Shown here piece after piece: positions 21,001 to 29,200 of a stretch of DNA of 64,000 nt (positions are counted from its first letter, which is position 1; each line of letters opens with the position of its first letter). Under the pieces are notes generated by a model that was not told where the DNA came from, ran no database searches, and saw only the letters and a program-made list of their open reading frames with translations. The translations under genes and the position numbers were made by a program. Source of the stretch: Agrobacterium vitis (GTDB lineage: Bacteria; Pseudomonadota; Alphaproteobacteria; Rhizobiales; Rhizobiaceae); the NCBI RefSeq assembly GCF_013426735.1, contig NZ_AP023272.1, forward strand, positions 389,501 to 453,500. The letters run 5' to 3'.

Positions 21001-21546
21001 TTCGGAGCGGATCACCCGCATGCCGCGCCCGCCACCGCCCCAGGATGCCTTAAGCATCAGCGGATAGCCGATCTCGCCTGCCATTTTGGCCACGGTGTCC
21101 ATGTCATCAGGCAGCGGTTCGGTAGCTGGCACCACGGGAACGCCGACTTCGACCGCCAGATTGCGGGCAGCGACCTTGTTGCCCAATTGCCGCATCGTAT
21201 CGGAGGTCGGGCCGATGAAAATCAGACCTGCATCGTTACAGGCATCGACAAATTCGGGACTTTCGGACAGAAGGCCATAGCCCGGATGGATGGCGTCCGC
21301 GCCTGACAGTTTGGCGACACGGATGATTTCCTCAATGGAAAGATAGCTTTCGATTGGGCCGAGATCCCGCTTCAGATGCGGGCCGCGACCGACCTGATAG
21401 CTTTCGTCCGCCTTGAAGCGATGCAGGGAGAGCTTGTCCTCCTCAGCCCAGATGGCGACCGTTTTTATGCCGAGTTCATTGGCAGCCCGAAACACGCGAA
21501 TGGCGATTTCGGAGCGATTGGCAACTAGGATCTTGGAAATAGACAA
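18085..21546 (-). CDS. pyc: pyruvate carboxylase
   Basis: Pyc carboxylates pyruvate to oxaloacetate, refilling the TCA cycle. The 1153-residue single-chain enzyme has biotin carboxylase with ATP-grasp loop KASWGGGGRGMR near residue 168, carboxyltransferase with LLTDTTMRDGHQSLLATRMR near 545, and a C-terminal biotinyl domain with EAMKMETALHA (biotin Lys1118). The start is TTG with AGGAGG five bases before it; the preceding leader folds into a hairpin that touches this site. The expR-like gene lies directly upstream on the same strand, as in Sinorhizobium. Confidence 0.97.
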   Translation of the reverse strand: MSISKILVANRSEIAIRVFRAANELGIKTVAIWAEEDKLSLHRFKADESYQVGRGPHLKRDLGPIESYLSIEEIIRVAKLSGADAIHPGYGLLSESPEFVDACNDAGLIFIGPTSDTMRQLGNKVAARNLAVEVGVPVVPATEPLPDDMDTVAKMAGEIGYPLMLKASWGGGGRGMRVIRSESDLAREVTEAKREAKAAFGKDEVYLEKLVENARHVESQILGDTHGNAVHLFERDCSVQRRNQKVVERAPAPYLSEEQRQELAAYSLKIARATGYIGAGTVEYLMDADTGKFYFIEVNPRIQVEHTVTEVVTGIDIVKAQIHILEGFAIGTPESGVPRQEDIRLHGHALQCRVTTEDPEHNFIPDYGRITAYRSAAGFGIRLDGGTAYTGAIITRFYDPLLVKVTAAGSSPQEAISRMDRALREFRIRGVATNLTFLEAIIGHPKFRDNTYTTRFIDTTPELFAQVKRQDRATKLLTYLADVTVNGHPETKGRPKPSDKAAKPVIPYIDASITDGTKQKLDALGPKGFAEWMRNEPRVLLTDTTMRDGHQSLLATRMRTHDIARIASVYARALPNLLSLECWGGATFDVSMRFLTEDPWERLALIREGAPNLLLQMLLRGANGVGYTNYPNNVVKYFVRQAAKGGIDLFRVFDCLNWVDNMRVSMDAVQEENKLCEAAICYTGDLLNSARPKYDLKYYTSLAAELEKAGAHIIAVKDMAGLLKPAAAKVLFKALREATSLPIHFHTHDTSGISAATVLAAIDAGVDAVDAAMDALSGNTSQPCLGSIVEALAGTERDPGLDPEWIRRISFYWEAVRGQYAAFESDLKGPASEVYLHEMPGGQFTNLKEQARSLGLETRWHEVAQAYADVNQMFGDIVKVTPSSKVVGDMALMMVAQDLTVDDVENPDKDIAFPDSVVSMLKGDLGQPPGGWPQSLQKKALKGEKPYTAVPGSLLPPADLDAERKTIEDKLERSVSDFEFASYLMYPKVFTDFALASDTYGPVSVLPTHSYFYGMGDGEELFAEIEKGKTLVIVNQAASAPDAQGLVTMFFELNGQPRRIKVPDRSHGASGAAARRKAEATNAAHIGAPMPGVISRVFVSAGQAVKAGDVLLSIEAMKMETALHAERDGKIAEVLVKAGDQIDAKDLLIGLEA

Positions 21547-21551
21547 ATGGG

Positions 21552-21591
21552 CCTCCTCTTCATCAGGCGCTCATTGTGCGCCTGCGAAGAG
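21552..21591 (-). promoter_or_regulatory. pyc leader hairpin beside the Shine-Dalgarno
   Basis: Read on the - strand, CTCTTC-G-CAGGCGC (21591-21578) pairs with GCGCCTG-AT-GAAGAG (21570-21556) around a seven-base loop. The AGGAGG Shine-Dalgarno (21557-21552) overlaps the last two bases of the stem. The TTG start follows at 21546. Confidence 0.6.
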
Positions 21592-21652
21592 AATCCATAG
21601 CGGTTTGCAAGACATCGCGCAATTTAGGCAAGTCAGCAGAACGATGAAATTA

Positions 21653-22393
21653 TCAGCTGATCAGGCCGAGACGATAAGCAATTGCTACCATATGTTGCCG
21701 ATTCTTGGCGTTCAACTTGTCCTGCAATTCGTTGACATACCAATCGACGGTGTGGTTCGAAATCTCGAGCAATTTGCTCATCTCATTCGAGGTCATGCCC
21801 TCTCCGAGATAATTGAGAATTTCAAGCTCGCGTCGGGTCAGGCGAACATCGACTTTTTGCACCATCGACAGCAGTTCGTCTTCGCCGTTGATTTCCGCCA
21901 GCCGCCAGAAGGCGCATTTCGCCACCGTATCGAACAGCATGATCTCAATCGGGGTCAGTTCCACCGATCGCCCGCCAATGGTCATGTTGGCCAGCAATCC
22001 GCCCCGCCCGTGGATGGGGAAGATATAGCCTTCCTCAAGACCAAAGCGCTGGGCATCCATCATCATCCGCTGCATGCGTTTGAAATGTGGGTCCTGGCTG
22101 AATGCCGTCAGCGTTTCGCTCCAACGGAACGGCCGTTGCGCTTGCGCCAGATAGCGAATGGCAGGGTCGATCAGCACGAATTTTTTCGTGATATAGACCT
22201 GCGGCCATTTTTCCGGCCAGCGTCCTGCAAGCACCAGCGACATGGGGTTTTGGTCAGGTTTGGGACTGCGCACTAGGCCGTAATAATCGAATTTATAAAA
22301 TTCGAGGAGTTTCTCCAATTCTAGGATCAGCTCCTCGCGACTTCGGCATCCCTGAGATACAGCCAAAAACTGTATGAGATGATTGACACTCAC
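21653..22393 (-). CDS. expR: LuxR-family quorum-sensing regulator, ExpR-like
   Basis: This is a LuxR-type regulator with an N-terminal autoinducer-binding domain (about residues 15-160; YYGLVR, then VYITKKFVLIDPA with the conserved Tyr-x4-Asp-Pro) and a C-terminal GerE helix-turn-helix (LTRRELEILNYLGEGMTSNE, residues about 183-240). The GTG at 22393 is preferred because AGGGGG lies four bases upstream; a GTG at 22399 is too close. Position between pyc and divergent ndvA matches the expR locus of Sinorhizobium meliloti, which supports the name; Allorhizobium vitis LuxR homologues such as AviR are related alternatives. No luxI-type synthase is nearby, so it behaves as a solo regulator here. Confidence 0.82.
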   Translation of the reverse strand: MSVNHLIQFLAVSQGCRSREELILELEKLLEFYKFDYYGLVRSPKPDQNPMSLVLAGRWPEKWPQVYITKKFVLIDPAIRYLAQAQRPFRWSETLTAFSQDPHFKRMQRMMMDAQRFGLEEGYIFPIHGRGGLLANMTIGGRSVELTPIEIMLFDTVAKCAFWRLAEINGEDELLSMVQKVDVRLTRRELEILNYLGEGMTSNEMSKLLEISNHTVDWYVNELQDKLNAKNRQHMVAIAYRLGLIS

Positions 22394-22556
22394 ACGCACC
22401 CCCTAGGTCCAGCACCAGACTGAACATTAACATTCTCTAATTATTATCAAACACTATTTCTTAAAATACACGTTAAGCTTATGTGTTTGTTAATTCGGCT
22501 ACCTGAAATTTTACCCATAGCAAGCATGGTGAAAAAGAGAATTCCAAAACCGGACT

Positions 22557-22584
22557 TTGCACAACATCTGCGGGTCTGTATAGG
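22557..22584 (+). promoter_or_regulatory. candidate sigma-70 promoter for ndvA
   Basis: TTGCAC (22557-22562) and TATAGG (22579-22584) are spaced 16 bases apart and would give a leader of about 78 bases. It lies in the A+T-rich divergent gap shared with the ExpR-like gene. Confidence 0.35.
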
Positions 22585-22668
22585 CAGCGTTCAGGTTCGT
22601 CTCCTTAAAATATCGTGATACGATGCCTCAACCGGCCAATTCGAAGCCGATCAGGAGAAACTGACGCC

Positions 22669-24423
22669 ATGTCCCTGTTACAAATTTACTGGCGAGCCTT
22701 GCAATATCTTGCCGCTTACCGTCTGAAGGTCAGCATCGTGGTGGCAGCCAATATCATATTGGCGGTGATCACCATTGCCGAGCCGATCCTGTTTGGTTGG
22801 ATCATCGACGCAATTTCCAGTGGCAAGCCAGTCAAGGATATTCTGTTCCTCTGGGGCGGCTTTGGCATATTCAACACCATTGCTTTCGTGCTTGTTGCGC
22901 GCGAAGCCGATCGGCTGGCGCATGGCCGCCGGGCCAGCCTGCTGACCGAAGCCTTTGGCCGGATTATTTCCATGCCGCTGTCCTGGCACCACCAGCGCGG
23001 CACATCCAATGCGCTGCATACGCTGCTGCGCGCCAGCGAGACGCTGTTCGGCCTCTGGCTGGAATTCATGAGAACCCATTTGGCCACGGCAGTAGCGCTC
23101 GTGTTGCTGGTGCCGACCGCCTTTTCCATGGATGTACGCCTGACCCTGGTGCTGATCGTGCTTGGTCTGATCTATGTGGCGATCGGCAAGATGGTGATGG
23201 ACAAGACCAAGGATGGGCAGGCCTCCGTCGAGAGCCACTACCACACGGTGTTTTCCCATGTCAGCGACACGATCAGCAATGTCTCGGTGGTGCATAGCTA
23301 TAACCGTATCCAGGCCGAAACCTCGGCGCTGAAGACCTTTACCAGCAAGCTGCTCGATGCTCAGTATCCGGTGCTGGACTGGTGGGCGATTGCCAGCGGC
23401 CTCAATCGCATCGCCTCTACCGCTTCGATGCTGATCATCCTGATTATCGGCACGATGCTGGTGCAAAGCGGCGAATTGCGGGTCGGCGACGTTATCGCCT
23501 TTATCGGCTTTGCCAATCTGCTGATCGCCCGTCTCGACCAGATGCGCCAGTTTTCGACGCAGATCTTCGAGGCGCGCGCCAAGCTTGAAGATTTCTACGT
23601 GCTGGAGGATTCCGTGCAGGATCGTGATGAGCCGGTCGGCAATCGCGATTTGAAGTCTGTACGTGGCGACGTTGAATTCCGCCATGTTTCCTTCGATTTC
23701 GCCAATACCACCCAGGGCGTTAAGGACGTGTCCTTTACGGTCAAGGCCGGACAGACGATTGCCATCGTCGGGCCGACCGGTGCCGGCAAGACGACGTTGA
23801 TCAACCTGCTGCAACGGGTGCATGAGCCGCAGCAGGGGCAGATCCTGATCGATGGCGCCGATATTTCCACCATTACCCGCCAGTCGCTGCGCAACTCGAT
23901 TGCGACTGTGTTTCAGGATGCGGGCATTCTCAACCGGTCGATTGCCGATAACATCCGCATCGGGCGCGAAAATGCGACGGACGAGGATATCGTCAAGGCG
24001 GCTGAGGCTGCTGCGGCCACCGACTTCATCGAAAGCCGTCTGTCTGGCTTCGATACCGATGTCGGTGAGCGTGGCAACCGTCTGTCGGGCGGCGAGCGGC
24101 AGCGTATCGCCATTGCCCGTGCCATCCTGAAGGATGCGCCGATCCTGGTGCTGGACGAGGCAACCAGTGCGCTCGACGTGGAGACCGAAGAGCGGGTAAA
24201 ATCCGCTATCGACCGGCTGCGCCAGAACCGCACGACCTTTATCATTGCCCACAGGTTATCGACTGTGCGTGAAGCCGACCAAGTGCTGTTCCTGGATCAT
24301 GGCCGTATTGTCGAAATGGGTGGCTATGACGAATTGAGCGCCAAGGGTGGCCGTTTTGCAGCTCTATTGCATACCAGCGGTTTGCTGAACGATGACGACA
24401 AGACGGCAGTGAAGGTCGGATAA
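22669..24423 (+). CDS. ndvA: cyclic beta-1,2-glucan ABC exporter NdvA/ChvA
   Basis: NdvA exports cyclic beta-1,2-glucan from cytoplasm to periplasm, needed for low-osmolarity growth and host infection in rhizobia and agrobacteria. The 584-residue half-transporter has an N-terminal six-helix permease domain (about 1-310) and a C-terminal ATPase with Walker A GPTGAGKTTL near residue 366, signature LSGGERQR and Walker B ILVLDEATSALD. CAGGAG lies upstream of the ATG; an earlier in-frame start at 22615 is less likely. A terminator follows. The glucan synthase gene ndvB lies 1.8 kb downstream. Confidence 0.95.
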   Translation: MSLLQIYWRALQYLAAYRLKVSIVVAANIILAVITIAEPILFGWIIDAISSGKPVKDILFLWGGFGIFNTIAFVLVAREADRLAHGRRASLLTEAFGRIISMPLSWHHQRGTSNALHTLLRASETLFGLWLEFMRTHLATAVALVLLVPTAFSMDVRLTLVLIVLGLIYVAIGKMVMDKTKDGQASVESHYHTVFSHVSDTISNVSVVHSYNRIQAETSALKTFTSKLLDAQYPVLDWWAIASGLNRIASTASMLIILIIGTMLVQSGELRVGDVIAFIGFANLLIARLDQMRQFSTQIFEARAKLEDFYVLEDSVQDRDEPVGNRDLKSVRGDVEFRHVSFDFANTTQGVKDVSFTVKAGQTIAIVGPTGAGKTTLINLLQRVHEPQQGQILIDGADISTITRQSLRNSIATVFQDAGILNRSIADNIRIGRENATDEDIVKAAEAAAATDFIESRLSGFDTDVGERGNRLSGGERQRIAIARAILKDAPILVLDEATSALDVETEERVKSAIDRLRQNRTTFIIAHRLSTVREADQVLFLDHGRIVEMGGYDELSAKGGRFAALLHTSGLLNDDDKTAVKVG

Positions 24424-24443
24424 ACCAATCATTCTATCTGTTG

Positions 24444-24477
24444 AAAAGGCGCGGTTCCGAAGGGAGCCGCGCCTTTT
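24444..24477 (+). terminator. terminator after ndvA
   Basis: AAAAGGCGCGG (24444-24454) and CCGCGCCTTTT (24467-24477) form an 11-base-pair stem ending in TTTT. It lies between convergent ndvA and the amidohydrolase gene and could act in both directions. Confidence 0.85.
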
Positions 24478-24531
24478 GGTTGTCTGCATTATCGCCCTGA
24501 ACAGAGCGTTTCTGAATATCCTTGGAATACC

Positions 24532-25695
24532 CTATTCCAGCTTCAGGCGGCTTTCCACCAGTTCCACCCAGAATGCCGTGCCGGTTGGGATGATGTCGTC
24601 GTTGAAATCATAGCGCGGATGATGGAGCGGCGGGTCGTTTTCGGTGCGTTTGGTACCGAGGAAGAAGTAGGTGCCAGGCTTTTCCTGGAGCATATAGGCG
24701 AAATCCTCTCCGCCCATGGTCGGACGCGGCATATCAAAAACCTTGCCTTCTCCGGCAAAGCGTCTGGCAAGGTCGCGCACGTAATCGGTTTCCGCCTTGT
24801 GATTGACGGTGGCCGGATAGCCCCGCTCATAGTCGATCTCCACGGTCATGCCGTAGCTGGCCGCCTGCCCCTCGGCGATGGCTCGAACGCGGCTTTCCAG
24901 TTCATCGCGCACGTGATCGTCAAAGCTGCGGATGGTCAGCACCATGTCCGCCCGTTCCGGTATCACATTGCTGGCGGCACCGGCATGAAAGGCCCCAACG
25001 GTGACGACGACGGGATCGAGCGGGTGGATATTGCGCGATGCAATGGTTTGCAGCGCCATGATAATGCTCGCGCCTGCCACGATCGGATCGCTGGTGCTTT
25101 GCGGCTCGGCACCGTGGCCGCCCCGACCGATCACGGTGATCTTGCACTCATCCACCGAAGCCATGATCGGCCCTTCCCGGAAGGCGAAATGGCCGAATGC
25201 AATACCGGGGTCGTTATGCAGGCCAAACACCGCATCGCATTGAAAACGCTCGAACAACCCGTCTTCGATCATCAGCCGGGCACCGCCAAAGTTTTCTTCC
25301 GCTGGCTGGAAAATCAGATGCACGATGCCATCGAAATTGCGGCGTTCGGCCAGAATACCGGCAGCACCGAGCAACATGGCCGTGTGACCGTCGTGGCCGC
25401 AGGCATGCATCAGGCCGGGAGTGAGGCTGGCATAATCGAGGCCGGTCTCTTCAGTGATTGGCAGAGCATCGAAATCCGCCCGTAGCCCTAGGGAACGCTG
25501 ACTGGTCCCATTGCGCAGGGTGGCGACGATGCCGGTGCGGGCCAGGCCTCTGGTGACCTCATAGCCCATGGCTTCCAGTTTTCCAGCCACATAATCGGAG
25601 GTGTGAAACTCCGATAGCCCCAGTTCCGGGTGCTGATGGAGGTAGCGCCTGATCTCGACGACATCTTTCATGGCATTGGAGAAAAAGAGAGACAT
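24532..25695 (-). CDS. M20-family amidohydrolase (hippurate hydrolase-like)
   Basis: This is a cytoplasmic M20D-type metal-dependent amidohydrolase that removes acyl groups from N-acyl amino acids; the actual substrate is unknown. The 387-residue protein starts MSLFFSNAMKDVVEIRRYLH, with RRYLHQHPELGLSEF as the usual N-terminal signature, MHACGHDGHTAMLLG with the metal-binding Cys-Gly-His-Asp-Gly-His, IFQPAEENFGGA with the catalytic Glu pair, and the inserted dimerisation domain around VIGRGGHGAEPQ. The frame extends 35 codons further upstream without similarity. It separates ndvA from ndvB on the opposite strand. Confidence 0.9.
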   Translation of the reverse strand: MSLFFSNAMKDVVEIRRYLHQHPELGLSEFHTSDYVAGKLEAMGYEVTRGLARTGIVATLRNGTSQRSLGLRADFDALPITEETGLDYASLTPGLMHACGHDGHTAMLLGAAGILAERRNFDGIVHLIFQPAEENFGGARLMIEDGLFERFQCDAVFGLHNDPGIAFGHFAFREGPIMASVDECKITVIGRGGHGAEPQSTSDPIVAGASIIMALQTIASRNIHPLDPVVVTVGAFHAGAASNVIPERADMVLTIRSFDDHVRDELESRVRAIAEGQAASYGMTVEIDYERGYPATVNHKAETDYVRDLARRFAGEGKVFDMPRPTMGGEDFAYMLQEKPGTYFFLGTKRTENDPPLHHPRYDFNDDIIPTGTAFWVELVESRLKLE

Positions 25696-26269
25696 AGTTA
25701 ACCTAAAATGTGGATGGTCTGTTTCCGATTCGAAAAGTCCACCTCGGGCAGAGGGTCGTGGATTTGTTCTCGTTGGATTTATAGAGGGAGACCCTAACAC
25801 CCGTTCAGCTTCGGTTCAAACTGCGCATTGCAGGGTGGAAGACTAGGATGAACAGTCTTGCCGACAAATTGTCGGGACAACATCGATCTGCAAAGGTCCG
25901 GCAGATGGATGAGCCCAAGCAAAGGAAGTGTTTATCGCCGTGAAACTCTGTCTAGATCATCTCCGCCCGTCTTGCCGGATTGACGGATTAATACGTGGAG
26001 TCATTGAAGATTGCTCTTCGTATTCCTTTTGCAAATATCTCAAGCGATTGATGCATTTGAGATATTTGCAATGCCTTCAAGGCGAGGATGCGTCAGCATG
26101 TCAGAGACTTGGTATAACGCCTGACCAAGCCTTTTTTAAAGGCGCCTGTCATGGACGTATTGATTTTCCCGCAGCCGCGGGCCTTTCCCTAGGCCCCGTT
26201 GCGCATATGTAAGTGCTGCATCATCCCAATGCGGCAGATTTCACTCTTGCTGGTAACAGATTCGAAAAC
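25696..26269. other. divergent gap before ndvB
   Basis: The 574-base gap between the amidohydrolase and ndvB holds a palindromic repeat copy at about 26015-26125. I see no gene; a 94-codon open frame at 25928-26212 only reads through the repeat. No clear promoter for ndvB is recognised. Confidence 0.5.
26015..26125 (+). repeat. dispersed palindromic repeat, copy A
   Basis: The core is TTGCAAATATCTCAA (26029-26043) pairing perfectly over 15 bases with TTGAGATATTTGCAA (26057-26071), loop 13 bases. Similar flanks continue to CGCCTGAC at 26118-26125. Related copies lie at 58045-58125 and 58777-58905 in reverse orientation. Confidence 0.85.
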
Positions 26270-29200
26270 ATGTCCCCATCTATGACGCCGTCCACAGCGC
26301 CACGCGATACAGAAACCCGCAATATCGATCATAACGATTCGATCCGGGCCACCTATCTGACAATCGATGAGTTGCAGGAGAAATCCAGGGCTCTCGCCAC
26401 TTCGGTGATGAGCACACTTCCGGGTTTCTTCGATTTCGATTTCTTCGCCCGGCATAAGGAAAACGAGCGGGAAATCCTGCGCGTCTATCGCACCACCGCC
26501 GCCGATGTCGAGGCGGGGGCGACGATTACGCCTGCTGCCGAATGGCTGCTGGACAATCACTACATTATCGAAGAAGCGATCCAGGAAGTCCGCCGCGACT
26601 TTCCCAAGAAATTCTATCGGCAATTGCCGACGGTCAAGGTCGGCGACCGGATCATTCCCCGCGTCATGGCGCTGGCCTGGCTCTATGTAGCTCATACCCA
26701 TTCCACAGTGACACGCGAAAGCATGACGGCGCTGGCGGAAGGCTATCAGTCCGAGCATTCGCTTGAAATCGGCGAATTGTGGGCCCTGCCCTCTATGGTG
26801 CGCTTTGTGCTGGTGGAAAATCTGCGGCGCATTTCGACCCGGGTGGAAAAATCCCGGCAGATGCGGCGCAAGGCCAATGAGGCCGCTGACGAAATCGTCC
26901 GGCTGAATGACGAGGCCGCCTGCCGCGAATATTTAAAGCAGCTGGAATCGCTCGCCGACGACAATACATTCGCCACCCAGTTTCTCTATCGTTTGCGCAA
27001 CGGTTCGCAGACATCCGCCGTTGCCGTCAGCTGGCTGGAGCAGCGGTTGGAGGCCAATGGCCGCACCACCGAAGAGGCGATGGCCGCCGAGCATAACCGG
27101 CTTTCGTCCGGCAATGTCAGCATGGGCAGTATCATCAAGGGTCTGCGGACCATCGACGACACCGAATGGTCGGTCTGGGTCGAAGAAGTCAGCCATGTTG
27201 ACAAGATCCTGCGCAGCCACAGCGATTATGAAGCGCTGGATTTCGGTTCACGCAACAGCTACCGCAACACGATTGAAAAGCTGGCCCGCCGTTCCGACAA
27301 GAGCGAGCTGGAAATAGCCCAGATCGCCATCGATCTGTCGAAGGCCGCTGCCTCGACCGGTGATCTCTCCGACGCGCCTTCCAATGTCGGCAGCGTTCTC
27401 GTGGGCGCGCAGAAGGAGGCATTGGAACGTGCGGTCGATTATCGCGTGCCCGCGCATATTGCGGTCACCCGTAGCTTCAAGCGGTTGCATTGGCTGGCCA
27501 TCGCCCTGCCCGTCCTGGCGCTGACGGCATTGGCGCTGGCGCTTGTCGCCTGGTATCTGTCTTACGCTGGCCTTTCGGTGCCGCTGATCGCCATTCTTGT
27601 CGTGCTGTTTGCTTTGCCGGCATCCGAAGGTGCAACCGGCCTGTTCAACACGCTGTCCACCTTTGTCCTGAAGCCAGCACGACTGGTCGGTTACGAGTTC
27701 AAGGAGGGCATTCCCGACGATGCCCGCACGCTGGTTGCCGTTCCCTGTATGATTTCCAAGCGCGACCATGTCGATGAATTGGTCCGCAATCTGGAAGTCC
27801 ATTACCTCACCAATCCGCGTGGCGAAGTGTATTTTTCGCTGCTCAGCGACTGGCCGGATGCCAAGGTCGAAGAGACCGAAACCGATCTCGAAGTGCTGGA
27901 ATATGCCAAGCGGGAAATGGCTGTGCTGAACGCCCGCTACAACGAAGACGGCAAGACCCGTTTCTATTTCCTGCACCGCCGCCGTCTGTTCAATCCCCAG
28001 GAAGATTGCTGGATGGGGTGGGAGCGCAAGCGGGGCAAGCTGCATGAACTGAACATGCTGTTGCGCGGCGACAAGGATACGTCCTACCTGCCGGGCGCCA
28101 ATACGGTGCCGGATGGCGTGCAATATGTGATGACGCTGGACGCCGATACCCGGTTGATGCGCGATGCCGTGACCAAGATGGTCGGCAAGATGTATCATCC
28201 GATCAATCGGCCCGTACATGACCCGGAAACCGGTCGTGTGGTCAGCGGGTATGGGATTCTTCAGCCGCGTGTCACCCCCTCGCTGACAACAGGCAAGGAC
28301 GCCTCGGTGTTCCAGCGAGTGTTTTCGATCAATCGCGGTCTCGATCCTTACGTCTTTACCGTTTCTGACGTCTATCAGGACATTACCGGCGAAGGCAGCT
28401 TCACCGGCAAGGGCCTTTATCATGTCGATGCTTTCGAGCGCGCTATCAAGGGCCAGATCGACGAGAATACCGTTCTTAGCCACGACTTGTTGGAAGGCTC
28501 GTTTGCCCGCTGCGCGCTGGTGACGGATGTCGAACTGGTCGAGGATTTTCCGACCCGTTACGAAGTGGAAATTTCCCGCCAGCATCGCTGGGCGCGGGGC
28601 GACTGGCAGTTGCTGCCCTATATCCTCGATCCGAAGCGCGGTATTACCTCGCTTGGCCGCTGGAAAATGGTCGATAACCTGCGCCGGTCGCTGACCCCGA
28701 TTGCCTGGTTCGCTGCGTCCGTGATCGGCTGGTTCGCCATGAGTCCGATCGACACGCTGATCTGGCAATTGCTGTTGATCTTCTCGCTGTTCGTTGCGCC
28801 GACAATCTCTCTGATCAACGCGCTTGTGCCACGTCAGACGGATATCGTGCCAAGCGCGCACTTCCAGTCGCTCTGGGCCGATTTGCGCGGTGCCAATGCG
28901 CAAGTGGCACTTCGTATCGTGTTCATCGCCGATATGGCCTGCATGATGGCCGATGCTATCGTGCGCTCGATGTATCGCCTGCTGGTCAGCCGCAAGCTGC
29001 TGCTGGAATGGCGCACCGCCGCCAGCATCCAGTCGGTGGCCCAGGGCAGTATTCCGACCTATTACCGCACGATGCGCTATGCACCGACGCTCGCCCTCGT
29101 CGCCTTCGGCCTTTCGGCCTATGAAGCCGGTTATGGCGCGCTGATCGGCCTGCCCTTCACGCTGATGTGGGTGTTGTCGCCGCTGGTTGCCTGGTATGTC

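Noticed and set aside
19864..21306. 480-codon + strand frame inside pyc
   Set aside because: Antisense shadow of pyc, skewed composition, no motif.
25928..26212. 94-codon frame before ndvB
   Set aside because: It reads through palindromic repeat copy A; better explained as repeat sequence.
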